A stretch of DNA of 64,000 bases from CADEEN01 sp963738425 (lineage in GTDB: Bacteria; Pseudomonadota; Gammaproteobacteria; Burkholderiales; Burkholderiaceae_C): NCBI GenBank assembly GCA_963738425.1, contig CAVTWT010000003.1, forward strand, positions 248,001 to 312,000, written 5' to 3'. A program made the position numbers and the translations under genes. How positions within the stretch are numbered: position 1 is the first letter of the stretch; the number at the start of each line of letters is the position of its first letter. Positions 49,205-57,654 of the stretch are shown in pieces. The notes beneath the pieces are model-generated. The model saw only the letters and a list, made by a program, of their open reading frames with translations. It was not told the origin of the DNA and searched no databases.

Positions 49205-50628
49205 TGCACGCCCCCATCGAAGGTCAACTGCGGCGAGGGTAGAGCAGGGCGGCGCTGGTGCGCCAGGCGCGGCGCGTGGCGCGAGCGGCCGGCCGTGTCG
49301 GACATCACGCCCAGCACCGGCACGTCGCTGTAGGCCACCAGGTCGTCGGCGCTGCGCACGCGGCGATCGATGTACTCGAGCAGGAAGGCCAGGCCGACGC
49401 CGGCGAGCAGGCCGAGGATCAGGCCGACGAGCGTGTTCTTGACGATGTTGGGCTTGGACGGGTTCAACGGCTCGGTCGCCGGGCTGAGCACGCGCGCCGG
49501 CGTTTGTTCGGCCTTGACTTCGATGGAGAGTTGGCTGACGCGCTGCGCGACCGCATCGTAGGCGCGCTGCGCGGTGTCGACGTCGCGCAGCAGCACCGAG
49601 GCTTCGTCGCGCTGCGAGCGCAAGGCCAGCACGGCCTTTTTCTGCCCGTCGACCAGGGATTGCAGCTCGGCGACCTTCCGGCCGACGTTGCTGTTGACGT
49701 TGCTCGTGCCGCGAACGACGCGGCTCATTTCGGCGTTGAGCTGCTGGCGCAGTTCGGCCACGCGCGCTTCGATCTCGATGCGCTGCGGGTGGCTGCTGCC
49801 GAACTTGGCGCTGACCTCGGTGAGCTGCAGTCTGTGCGCGCGCCAGCTCACTCTTCAGCGATTGCACCGCGGGGCTGCTGATGCACGTCGGGCGACGCGT
49901 CGCTGCCGGAGGCGGTCCTGCGGCTCGAGGTGTCGGCCTGCTCGGTCAGCGCAGCGCCCAGCGCCGCCTCGAGGCTGGTCAGGCGCGTCACCTCCTGGTC
50001 CATGCGCTCGTTGGTGACGACGATGCCTCTCTTCTGCTGAAAGGCCGACAGGCGCTCCTGCGCGCCTTGGAGGTCGGTACGCAATTGCTTCTGGCGTTCT
50101 TCGTAGAACTTGGCGTATTCGCTCACCGGATCGACCTTCAGCTCGACCAGGGTGTCGAGGTAGGCACGGGCGAACGCATTGGCACCGGCGGCGGCGAACT
50201 TGGGGTCGGTGCCGGTGAAGGAGAGCGTCAGCAGGCTGCTGCCGCGGCCCGGCTCGATCTTCAGGCCTTTCTGCAGCAGCGAGCCAAAGTAGATTTCCAA
50301 GCGGGATCCGGCCCTCGGTTTCTTCGCGCCATTGCTCGACCGCCTTGGCGTTTTGCGCCAAGCCGAGCATCTTGACGACGCGCGTGGCCACACGCTCGTT
50401 CTGCAGGATTTCGGTCTGCGTGGCGATGTACGACGGCGTGGCGAAGTTGGGCGCCAGCGTGGCCACCAGCGGGTCGGTCTTGATGTCGAGCAGCAGCGAC
50501 GTTTCGGCGGTGTACTGCTTGGGCAGCAGCAGGCTGATGACGAGGGCCAGGGCCATCGTGGCCAGCAGCGTGCCGAGCACGACCAGCCATCGCAAGCGCA
50601 GGATCAGGAGGATTTGACGCGGGCTCAT
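49201..50628 (-). CDS. epsF: EpsF, Wzz-like chain-length determinant (three frameshifts)
   Basis: Inner-membrane chain-length regulator, about 474 residues after repair. The N-terminal helix is LVVLGTLLATMALALVISLLL and the C-terminal helix is NTLVGLILGLLAGVGLAFLL, enclosing a coiled periplasmic region (EYAKFYEERQKQLRTDLQGA, QQKRGIVVTNERMDQEVTRL), the layout of polysaccharide copolymerases. Frame slips occur at about 50300 (PLEIYFGSLL after restoration), 49872 (QQPAVQSLKSEL) and 49831 (LQLTEVSAKFG), each consistent with one extra base. It starts 12 bases after epsE and overlaps epsG. EpsF and EpsG together set the length of the polymer. Confidence 0.9.
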
Positions 50629-50639
50629 GACATGCGCTC

Positions 50640-51482
50640 CTAAAACACCGACTCGCGGATGTAGATGATGTCTTCGCCTTGCAACCTGTCGGTCATCGCT
50701 GGTTCGATGATGCGCACCTTGCCTTCCGCGTCGCGCCGGTGCACACGCAGGCCGCGCTCGGTGCCGCGCTGCGTCAGACCGCCAGAGGCCGCCAGGGCCT
50801 GCATCACCGTCATGCCGCGCTCCAGGCGCAGCGCGCCGGGCTTTTGCACTTCGCCGTACATGTAGATCATCGGCGCGCGCTCGACCCAGATCACGTCGCC
50901 GTTTTGCAGCGTCAGGTCGTTGGCGCGGCGGCCGGCGCCGAACACCGACGGCAGGTCGATCTCGGCGCGGTAGGGCTGGCCGTTGCGCGTGCCCACCACC
51001 ACCACCTGGTCGGCGCCGCCGGGGATGACTCCACCGGCGGTGGCGATCATGTCGGTGAGCTGCACGTTGCCAGTTTCGAGCGGGTAGCGGCCGGGCCTGC
51101 CGACCTGGCCGAGCACCGACACCTGGTTGCCGCGCACCTGTTGCACCGCCACCGAGACCTGCGGCTGTTTGACGAAGTTGCCGGTGCGCAGGCCGTCGGC
51201 GATGCGCTTTTCGGCTTCCGACACCGTCAGTCCAGCCAAGGCCACGCTGCCCAGCAGCGGGTAGGAGATCGTGCCGGCTTCGGTCAGACGGGTTTCCAGC
51301 GTCAGGTCAGCGCTTTGGTACACCGAAATGCGGATCACATCGCCGGCTGCCAGCCGATACTGCGCATTCGATGCCGCCGGCAAAGTCTGCTGCGCCCACA
51401 CCGAGCCCGGGGCCGCCACCAGCAGCAGCGGCGCCGACGCGAACAGGCGCCGTGACATCAGTTTCGAGGTTGTCGCGTTCAT
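50640..51482 (-). CDS. epsE: EpsE, Wza-type outer-membrane polysaccharide export protein
   Basis: A 280-residue outer-membrane export channel component. The N-terminal signal (RRLFASAPLLLVAAPGSVWA, cleaved before QQT) lacks a lipobox cysteine. The Poly_export domain follows (YRLAAGDVIRISVYQSADLT, AGTISYPLLGSV), then SLBB domains (VSVLGQVGRPGRYPLE, MIYMYGEVQKPGALRLERGM) and a C-terminal LQGEDIIYIRESVF. It exports the polymer across the outer membrane, handed over from the EpsF/XrtB complex. Its ATG overlaps the epsD stop (ATGA) and it is part of the epsDEFG-xrtB unit. Confidence 0.94.
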   Translation of the reverse strand: MNATTSKLMSRRLFASAPLLLVAAPGSVWAQQTLPAASNAQYRLAAGDVIRISVYQSADLTLETRLTEAGTISYPLLGSVALAGLTVSEAEKRIADGLRTGNFVKQPQVSVAVQQVRGNQVSVLGQVGRPGRYPLETGNVQLTDMIATAGGVIPGGADQVVVVGTRNGQPYRAEIDLPSVFGAGRRANDLTLQNGDVIWVERAPMIYMYGEVQKPGALRLERGMTVMQALAASGGLTQRGTERGLRVHRRDAEGKVRIIEPAMTDRLQGEDIIYIRESVF

Positions 51483-52531
51483 TTCAGTCCCAGCCCTTTG
51501 TTGACAGTGGTGGCATCGATGCCGCTGGCCGCTTTGGCCGCTGCATCGACGACGGTGTTCATGCCAGCGTTTGCGCCCGGCCCTTCGTTGACAGATTTGG
51601 TGTCCAGCGAGGCTGCAGCCGATGCGGCTACGTCGCCCGCGGTGACCTGCTGCGTAGCGTCTGCCGGCGGCGGCGCCGAGGCGGCGAAGCGTCCCCGGTA
51701 GTCGATCCTGGCCGCGGCGCGCAGCGCTTTCATGTCGTCGGCCAACAGCTTGCGCTTTTGCTCGTTGAGCAGAAACTGCTCGATCGCCCGCGACGCGCGC
51801 TCGGCGTCCACGGGCTGCGACCGCGCTCCGCGCAGGATGACGATCTGCGCACCCTTCGGTGTCGGATTGAGCAGCGACTGGCCCTCGCTCATGCGCGAGA
51901 GCGTGGGCAACACGGCCAGCGGCAGCTGCTCGGCCGCGCGCACCGATTGGTTGCTGGCAAATTTCAGATTGTTGGCCTTGAGGTAAGTCACCAATTCATC
52001 GGCCGTCTTGATGGGCGGCAGAGCGGCTTTCAAGGCGTCGATTTGTTTGGCATCGGCTTCGACGGCGAACTCCTGCAACTGGTAGATCTTGCGATCGCTG
52101 AACAGCGCCGGGTGTTCGTCGTAGTACTTCTTGATGTCTGCGGGTGTCGGCCTCGCCGCGCCTTCGCCGATCTTGTCGGCGTAGGCGCGGGCGATGATTT
52201 CCTGGCGCGCAGAGTCGATCGCCTGAACAACCTTTGGTTCACGGTCGAGCTTGAGATCCGTCGCCTTTTGCACCGCCAACTCGCGGTTGATGAGGCGCTC
52301 CAGGATTTGCCGTTCGGCTTCCTGGACCTGGTCCGGTTTGACCGCCTGTTGCGACAGTTGTGCGCCGATTTGGTGCACGGTGATCTCGTCCTTGTTCACC
52401 CGCGCGGCCGTCTGGCTGGACGCGCTCTCTTTGGCGCCACAGCCTACCAATCCAAACACGGCGCCCAGCAGCGCGGCTACCGCAGCAGCCGAGCGCAGTG
52501 AGATCGCAGCAGTGACATGTTCAACTCGCAT
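51479..52531 (-). CDS. epsD: EpsD, peptidyl-prolyl cis-trans isomerase lipoprotein
   Basis: A 350-residue periplasmic lipoprotein (signal AAAVAALLGAVFGLVGCGAK, lipobox LVGC) of the EpsD/SurA-N-like family. The N-terminal chaperone region includes VNKDEITVHQIGAQLSQQ, RQILERLINRELAVQKATD and DSARQEIIARAYADK. The parvulin-type part is divergent. The C-terminal ~60 residues are alanine-rich and low complexity. EpsD-type proteins are thought to help fold or assemble the export machinery. It is the first gene of the epsDEFG-xrtB operon, with ATG 52531 behind a candidate sigma-70 promoter. Confidence 0.9.
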   Translation of the reverse strand: MRVEHVTAAISLRSAAAVAALLGAVFGLVGCGAKESASSQTAARVNKDEITVHQIGAQLSQQAVKPDQVQEAERQILERLINRELAVQKATDLKLDREPKVVQAIDSARQEIIARAYADKIGEGAARPTPADIKKYYDEHPALFSDRKIYQLQEFAVEADAKQIDALKAALPPIKTADELVTYLKANNLKFASNQSVRAAEQLPLAVLPTLSRMSEGQSLLNPTPKGAQIVILRGARSQPVDAERASRAIEQFLLNEQKRKLLADDMKALRAAARIDYRGRFAASAPPPADATQQVTAGDVAASAAASLDTKSVNEGPGANAGMNTVVDAAAKAASGIDATTVNKGLGLK

Positions 52532-52859
52532 CAGTTTCGGTCCTCGCGCGGTGCGTCACAGGGCATGAACCCTGCTTCAGCCACCGTGAAGCGGCGAGTC
52601 GGCCCAGTACCAAATCACCGCGAAACACATTGATAGAGTTTACCCACCCCTGTGTCAGCAAAGGTTCCCGTTGGCGGGCGCTGATGTCGCCCGGCATCGC
52701 CCTTGTGCAATCTGCACACGCCCGGTTGGGGAGGTCTGGCGCGCGGCACCAAAGTGGCTGTGGCCCAAGGCGCTCGACCCGCCGGTCTGAGGGTACCTAT
52801 TTGTAGCCGACTGAGCCAGAATTGTGCACACGCAGTCCGCGAACCCGTGCCGGGCGACC
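52532..52859. other. Intergenic region upstream of epsD
   Basis: A 328-base gap between epsD (minus) and a small plus-strand hypothetical gene. Apart from the candidate promoter at 52630-52658, I noted the short inverted pair TGTGCAATCTGCACAC around 52705-52722, a possible operator or hairpin. I saw no coding frame with family resemblance. Confidence 0.45.
52630..52658 (-). promoter_or_regulatory. Candidate sigma-70 promoter for epsD operon
   Basis: On the minus strand CTGACA (52658-52653; five of six to TTGACA) is followed by exactly 17 bases and then TATCAA (52635-52630; four of six to TATAAT). It lies about 100 bases upstream of the epsD ATG in the only AT-richer part of the gap, which suits transcription of epsDEFG-xrtB. 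Identified by eye only. Confidence 0.4.
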
Positions 52860-53288
52860 ATGATCAACCACCAGCCCCCCAAGCCACCAGCAGCGTTGGA
52901 CGCTCTGGATTTCGAAATCACCGATTTCGACGAGGCGCGTCGCGCGCTGGATGAGTTGCCGGCTGGGCTGCAGGTGATGCAGCAAAGAACCCCGGGGTAT
53001 TGGGAGCATCGGCGTCGTGGCGCGCTGCCCTCCGATCGGGCCTTGACGGGCACAGCGATGGACTGGGTGGTTGCCTTGCCGCCGACGATTCGTCCCCACA
53101 CAACCTGTGAGCAGTTTCCGCGTGTCGCCAACGCCATTGCCGATTCGTGGGAAGACGTGCCGCTGTGCACGCGCGTGCTCGACCACATGCTTCACGACTA
53201 TCGTGGCGGACGGCGGGGCTTCCCGGCCACCGTGCAGGCCGAACTCAGCACTTTGATGCAACACCAGCAGGGGCGTTCACGCCGCTGA
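52860..53288 (+). CDS. Hypothetical protein between epsD and galE
   Basis: A 142-residue protein from ATG 52860 (MINHQPPKPPAALDALDFEI). I do not recognise the family. Its composition is that of a real soluble protein (mixed acidic and basic, tryptophans in WEHRRRG, MDWVVALP and DSWEDVP), unlike the arginine-rich shadow frames nearby. It has no signal peptide or membrane segment. It lies on the opposite strand from the surrounding eps genes, divergent from epsD and convergent with galE, whose stop is nine bases away. A role in EPS regulation is possible from position alone. Confidence 0.55.
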   Translation: MINHQPPKPPAALDALDFEITDFDEARRALDELPAGLQVMQQRTPGYWEHRRRGALPSDRALTGTAMDWVVALPPTIRPHTTCEQFPRVANAIADSWEDVPLCTRVLDHMLHDYRGGRRGFPATVQAELSTLMQHQQGRSRR

Positions 53289-53296
53289 CTGCAGTC

Positions 53297-54325
53297 TCAG
53301 CTGGCTGTACTGAAACCGTCCGGATGGTTGGATTGCCAGCGCCAACTGTCGGCACACATCTGGTTCAGATCACGCCATGCCCGCCAGCGGAGCGTTTCGC
53401 TGGCGCGTGAGGCATCGGCATAACATGCCGCCACGTCGCCGGGGCGGCGCGCCGAGATGACGTAAGGGATCGCGCGACCGCTGGCGCGCTCATACGCTTT
53501 GACCAGGTCGAGCACGCTGGCGCCGTGGCCCGTGCCGAGATTCAGCGTCATCGAGCCGTCGCTGTCGAGCAGGTGCGAAACAGCGGCCACATGACCTTCC
53601 GCCAGATCCATGACGTGGACGTAGTCACGCACGCCAGTGCCGTCGGGCGTGTCGTAGTCGTTGCCGAAGACTTGCAGGTGCGGACGCTTGCCCACGGCCA
53701 CCTGCGCCACATAGGGCATGAGGTTGTTGGGAACGCCGCGGGGGTCTTCGCCGATCGAGCCGCTCTCGTGAGCACCGACGGGGTTGAAGTAGCGCAGGCT
53801 GGCCACGCGCCAGGAGCTGTCGGCATGGCGCAGGTCGAACAGGATCTGCTCGGCCATCAGCTTGGTCTGGCCGTACGGGTTGGTGGCGGCCAGCGGGGCG
53901 TCTTCGGTGATTGGCAGTGACTTCGGCTGCCCATAGACCGTGGCGCTGCTGCTGAAAACAAAGCGCTTGGCGCCCGCGCTGCCGAGTGCTTCGCACGTTG
54001 CCAGAACTCCACCGAGATTGTTGCGGTAGTAAGCCAGTGGTCGCTGCATCGACTCGCCGACCGCCTTGAGCGCGGCAAAGTGGATCGCTGCATCGACGCG
54101 GTGCCGTTGCGCAATGGCCAGCATGGCCGACGTGTCACAGACATCCGCGCGCTCGAAGGCGGGCTGTGTGCCCAGCAGCGCCTGCAGCCGATCGAGCACA
54201 CGGGGCGAGCTGTTGACGAAGTTGTCAACGCCGACCACTTGAAAACCTGCGGCTGCCAGGCACAGCCAAGTGTGAGAACCGATATAGCCGGTGGCGCCGG
54301 TCAGCAGTACGACGGGCCGCTTCAC
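53297..54325 (-). CDS. galE: GalE, UDP-glucose 4-epimerase
   Basis: A 342-residue NAD-dependent epimerase interconverting UDP-glucose and UDP-galactose (possibly also N-acetyl forms), which supplies activated sugar for the EPS. Motifs: Rossmann GATGYIGSHTWLCL, FVFSSSATVYG (catalytic Ser), NPYGQTKLMAEQIL (YXXXK), RYFNPVGAHESG and GVRDYVHVMDLAEGH. Length is normal. It starts at GTG 54325, five bases after the epsL stop, so it is coupled to epsL. Sequence alone does not show whether it also acts on UDP-GlcNAc. Confidence 0.95.
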   Translation of the reverse strand: MKRPVVLLTGATGYIGSHTWLCLAAAGFQVVGVDNFVNSSPRVLDRLQALLGTQPAFERADVCDTSAMLAIAQRHRVDAAIHFAALKAVGESMQRPLAYYRNNLGGVLATCEALGSAGAKRFVFSSSATVYGQPKSLPITEDAPLAATNPYGQTKLMAEQILFDLRHADSSWRVASLRYFNPVGAHESGSIGEDPRGVPNNLMPYVAQVAVGKRPHLQVFGNDYDTPDGTGVRDYVHVMDLAEGHVAAVSHLLDSDGSMTLNLGTGHGASVLDLVKAYERASGRAIPYVISARRPGDVAACYADASRASETLRWRAWRDLNQMCADSWRWQSNHPDGFSTAS

Positions 54326-54329
54326 TGCG

Positions 54330-55553
54330 TCAGTTCAGCGCGATGCTGCCGGTGCAGCCATAGTTGCTGCCGCTGTATTCGAACGAGCCGAAGCCGGAGG
54401 CCGAGCGGCTTTCATGGCCGACCTTGCAGCCCACCGTGATGATGCGGCTGGCCATCCAATTCGCGCCGAGAGACGTGAGCGTCGTGCTGTCGTTGCCTGC
54501 GCGACCGCTGATGCTGTCGACCAAGCTGCGCCGCGCGTAACTCAGTGCGCCCGTCAGGATGATCTTGCCGGTCAGCTCGTAGTTGGCGCCGAGCGAGAAG
54601 ATGTTGGTGACACGGCTGAAATCGGTTGCGGTCAGGCGCGTGCGCCCGCCGTTGGCTAGGCTTTGAAATCCAGACTCCTGGCCGGTGTCGCGCGACAGCG
54701 TCGTCGTCAGCGAAGTGCGGCCCGTCGGGCGCCAATTCCAGTAGATGGAGCCGGTCACGCCGGAAAAGTCTTCCGCATTCGGCCGCTTGTAGTCCGTCTT
54801 GCCGAAGTTCAGCCGCGTGCCGATGTTGCTGGCGCCAGTGGGATTCCAGTCGGCGGTGACATAGAGGTCGCGGCGTGAACTCGTGTCGGGCTCGGTCTGG
54901 CCGAAGGCTGGCACGTCGTAGTCAGAATACTGCACCGACAGGCCGGTCCCCAGGGACAGCGCGCTGCTGGGGCGGTAGATCACGCCGGCGCTGGCACTGT
55001 TCTGCTCGTACTCGCGGGAGTCGAACTCCGGCGCCGAAAAATTGACCCGCCGGTAACCCAGCGTGCCCTCGATGCCGAGCAGGCCCACACCTCCCAGCAA
55101 GGCGCGGGCGCGCAGTTCCTCAAAGCTCTCGTTGTTCTTCAGCGAGATCGTACTCACGCCAGTGTTGAAGTCGGCTTGCCGGCGCCCCGCGTTGGCCTGC
55201 AGATTGCCGGACAGGTTGCCTATGGTCGACCAGTCCAAGCCGGCGCCAAATGTGTAGCCTTGGCCATCCAGCCCGTCGAGGTCCGAGTAGCGCGTGTGCG
55301 TCAGTGCCCCGTTTGCATAGGCGCGCTGGCGGCCGAAAGGCACGTTGACGCCGCCGCTGAGCGTGGTCGTCCAGATCGTGTCGCTGACTTCGGAGTTGCT
55401 GGGGCCGCTCAGAGCGTTGGTGTAGTGCGTGATCTCTTGCGACAGGCCGATGTTCCACGGCCGGTTAGCGTTGTCGGCCTGCTGGGCAGCCAACGGAAGG
55501 TGCGCAGCCAGGCAGGCGGCGAGCAAGAGTCGGTGAGCGCGAGCGTGGTGCAT
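54330..55553 (-). CDS. epsL: EpsL, outer-membrane beta-barrel of XrtB-type EPS loci
   Basis: A 407-residue predicted outer-membrane beta-barrel. Signal peptide HRLLLAACLAAHLPLAAQQA, then alternating amphipathic strands rich in aromatic and polar residues (GGVNVPFGRQRAYANGALTH, GLSVQYSDYD, DLYVTADWNPTGASNIGTRL) and a C-terminal strand ending in SIALN. It matches the EpsL family found next to epsB in XrtB/EPS clusters; it may pass polymer or anchor it at the surface. GGAG eight bases before ATG 55553 supports the start. It follows epsB by 30 bases and precedes galE. Confidence 0.86.
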   Translation of the reverse strand: MHHARAHRLLLAACLAAHLPLAAQQADNANRPWNIGLSQEITHYTNALSGPSNSEVSDTIWTTTLSGGVNVPFGRQRAYANGALTHTRYSDLDGLDGQGYTFGAGLDWSTIGNLSGNLQANAGRRQADFNTGVSTISLKNNESFEELRARALLGGVGLLGIEGTLGYRRVNFSAPEFDSREYEQNSASAGVIYRPSSALSLGTGLSVQYSDYDVPAFGQTEPDTSSRRDLYVTADWNPTGASNIGTRLNFGKTDYKRPNAEDFSGVTGSIYWNWRPTGRTSLTTTLSRDTGQESGFQSLANGGRTRLTATDFSRVTNIFSLGANYELTGKIILTGALSYARRSLVDSISGRAGNDSTTLTSLGANWMASRIITVGCKVGHESRSASGFGSFEYSGSNYGCTGSIALN

Positions 55554-55583
55554 GAGGCGGTCTCCAGAGCTGAGCGGGTCGTT

Positions 55584-56978
55584 TTAGTACGCGTTGCGGT
55601 CGAAGAACAGCACACGGACCGTTCGAACGATGATCTGCAGATCCAGCCCGAGCGACCAGTTGCGCAAGTACTCCAGATCGTATTCGACCCGCGCCTTCAT
55701 CTTATCCACCGTTTCGGTTTCGCCACGCAGGCCATTGACCTGGGCCCAGCCGGTGATGCCCGGCTTGACCTTGTGCCGCACCATGTAAGCGCTGATCAGC
55801 TCGCGGTACAGCTCGTTGTGGGCCACCGCATGCGGGCGCGGTCCGACGATGCTCATGCGCCCCTGCAGGACGTTGAAAAACTGTGGTAACTCGTCGAGCG
55901 AAGTCTTGCGCAAGAAGGCCCCGAAGCTGGTGATACGCGGGTCGCCCTTGGTTGCTTGTGCAACAACGGCGCCGTTGTCCTGGGCACGCATCGAGCGGAA
56001 CTTGTAGACCGTGATCTCACCGCCGTCGAGGCCGTTGCGCTTCTGGCGAAAGATCGCCGGCCCGGGCGAGCTGAGTTTGACGCCGATGCTGATGACCAGC
56101 AACAGCGGCGAAATCAACAGCAGGATCACCACTGCCAACACGATGTCCGACACTCGTTTGACAAGCTCGTTGGTGCCGGTGAACGGCGTTTCGCAGATGC
56201 CCACCACCGGCACGCCGTTCATGTCCTGCAGGCGACCCTGGATGATGCTGATGCCGAACACATCCGGCACGAAAAACAGCGAGGCGGTGGTGCCCTGGAT
56301 GCTTTCGAGCAGCTCGAGAATGCGCGGCTGCGAGCCCAGTGGCAGGGTGATGAAGACTTCCTTGACGCCCTTGGCGCGGATGAACGGCGCGGCGTCCTTG
56401 AGACCGCCCAACATGTGACCGCTGGTTTCGCCGGCCAGGCGCTCGTCGGTGCGGTCGTCGAACCAGCCGAGGAAATCGCGGCCCTCCTCGCGGTCGCCCT
56501 GAAGCGCTGTGGCCACCTTCACGCCCAGCAAGCCCGCCCCGATGACCACAGCCGGTTTGCGAATGGCCGGGTCGAGTGCGCGCTTGCGCAGTACGGAACG
56601 ACCGACCCACACCGCCAGCCATTGCACCAGCGGCGTGGCGATGGCCCAACCCAGCAGCACGTTGCGGTCGAAGTAGTGCATGCTGTCAGTCGCATAGGCG
56701 CACAGCAGCAGGATCGCCAGCAAGGTGATCCACGAGGCCACCAGGTCGGTGGCGGCGTTGAGCATGCCTTCCTTGTAGCGGTTGCGCCCTGGGAAGGTCA
56801 GCGCGAACACCAGCAGGCACAACACCAGATCGGGCCGCATGATCGGTTCGCGGAACCACAGGGCTGTGCCCAGATAGGCCAGCACGATCAGCGTCGGCTC
56901 GAGAACGGCGGCCACCAGCGAGGTCACCGACTGCGGCGCGCTGTAGAAAGTACGTTTGTAGCTGCGGTCTTGGAACAT
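55584..56978 (-). CDS. epsB: EpsB, undecaprenyl-phosphate sugar-1-phosphate transferase (priming enzyme)
   Basis: A 464-residue initiating enzyme that puts the first sugar-1-phosphate (probably glucose) on undecaprenyl phosphate. Four N-terminal helices, a CoA-binding-like Rossmann region (KPAVVIGAGLLGVKVATALQ), then a fifth helix and the bacterial sugar transferase domain: KRVSDIVLAVVILLLISPLL, PAIFRQKRNGLDGGEITVYK, KFRSM, LRKTSLDELPQFFNVLQG, MSIVGPRPHAVAHNELYREL and KPGITGWAQVNGLRGETETV. I chose ATG 56978 (MFQDRSYKRTFYSAP); upstream in-frame codons lack family resemblance. It is the first gene of the minus-strand EPS cluster and marks the right end of the island, 163 bases from divergent ubiJ. 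Confidence 0.94.
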   Translation of the reverse strand: MFQDRSYKRTFYSAPQSVTSLVAAVLEPTLIVLAYLGTALWFREPIMRPDLVLCLLVFALTFPGRNRYKEGMLNAATDLVASWITLLAILLLCAYATDSMHYFDRNVLLGWAIATPLVQWLAVWVGRSVLRKRALDPAIRKPAVVIGAGLLGVKVATALQGDREEGRDFLGWFDDRTDERLAGETSGHMLGGLKDAAPFIRAKGVKEVFITLPLGSQPRILELLESIQGTTASLFFVPDVFGISIIQGRLQDMNGVPVVGICETPFTGTNELVKRVSDIVLAVVILLLISPLLLVISIGVKLSSPGPAIFRQKRNGLDGGEITVYKFRSMRAQDNGAVVAQATKGDPRITSFGAFLRKTSLDELPQFFNVLQGRMSIVGPRPHAVAHNELYRELISAYMVRHKVKPGITGWAQVNGLRGETETVDKMKARVEYDLEYLRNWSLGLDLQIIVRTVRVLFFDRNAY

Positions 56979-57141
56979 CGACAGCGATAGGGTGGCCGGA
57001 CTGCCCTGGAGCAGAGTTCGAGCGCGGCGAATTGTTGTTGGTGGGGTAACGCTTGGAGTCTCAATTGTCCCCCAAAGCGCAGTGCCGAATGGGCCGCAGT
57101 CGACAGGGATGCCGCAGAGGCACTGCCTACAATCCGTGCAA

Positions 57142-57654
57142 ATGTTGCAATCAGTTCGTGAGTTGGTGTTGCCGGCGGCGCAGGCCCGGCTGCTGCTGCT
57201 GGTCAATCACGTCGTCTCGCGCGAACCCGCCGCCGTTCAGCGGTTGAAGGTCCATGCGGGCCGCCGCTTGACGGTGGCACTGGTGGACCAGCCCGGCTGG
57301 TTGCCGGCCCTGCCGCCCATGCGCGTGACGGTCACGCCGGCGGGGCTGTTCGACGGCGATGCCGATCCGTCTCCAGGCGAGCCCGACCTGACGCTGCGCA
57401 TGTCGATGCCGGCACCGCCGCAACTCCTGGCGTTGCTGTCGGGGGGGGCGTTGCCGGAAGTGCACATCGACGGCGCAGCGGCCGTGGCTGCCGACATGCA
57501 TTGGCTGGCCGACAATCTGCGCTGGGATATCGAGGCCGATCTGGCACAGGTGGTGGGATCTAGCCCTGCACGCGTGGCCATGAGTCTGGGCCGCGCTGCC
57601 CGACAGGCACTGCGCCGGTCGTTCGCACCGGGACCGGACAGCCATCCGCGATGA
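57142..57654 (+). CDS. ubiJ: UbiJ, SCP2-domain ubiquinone biosynthesis accessory factor
   Basis: A 170-residue protein with an SCP2-like lipid-binding domain, a component of the soluble ubiquinone-biosynthesis complex that binds the hydrophobic intermediates. Features: HVVSREPAAVQRLKVHAGRR, MRVTVTPAGLF, PPQLLALLSGGALPEVHIDG and LADNLRWDIEADLAQVVG, the last being the most conserved UbiJ segment. Its stop overlaps the ubiB start (ATGA), as in other proteobacteria. ATG 57142 fits family N-termini. It is the first core gene to the right of the island. Confidence 0.9.
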   Translation: MLQSVRELVLPAAQARLLLLVNHVVSREPAAVQRLKVHAGRRLTVALVDQPGWLPALPPMRVTVTPAGLFDGDADPSPGEPDLTLRMSMPAPPQLLALLSGGALPEVHIDGAAAVAADMHWLADNLRWDIEADLAQVVGSSPARVAMSLGRAARQALRRSFAPGPDSHPR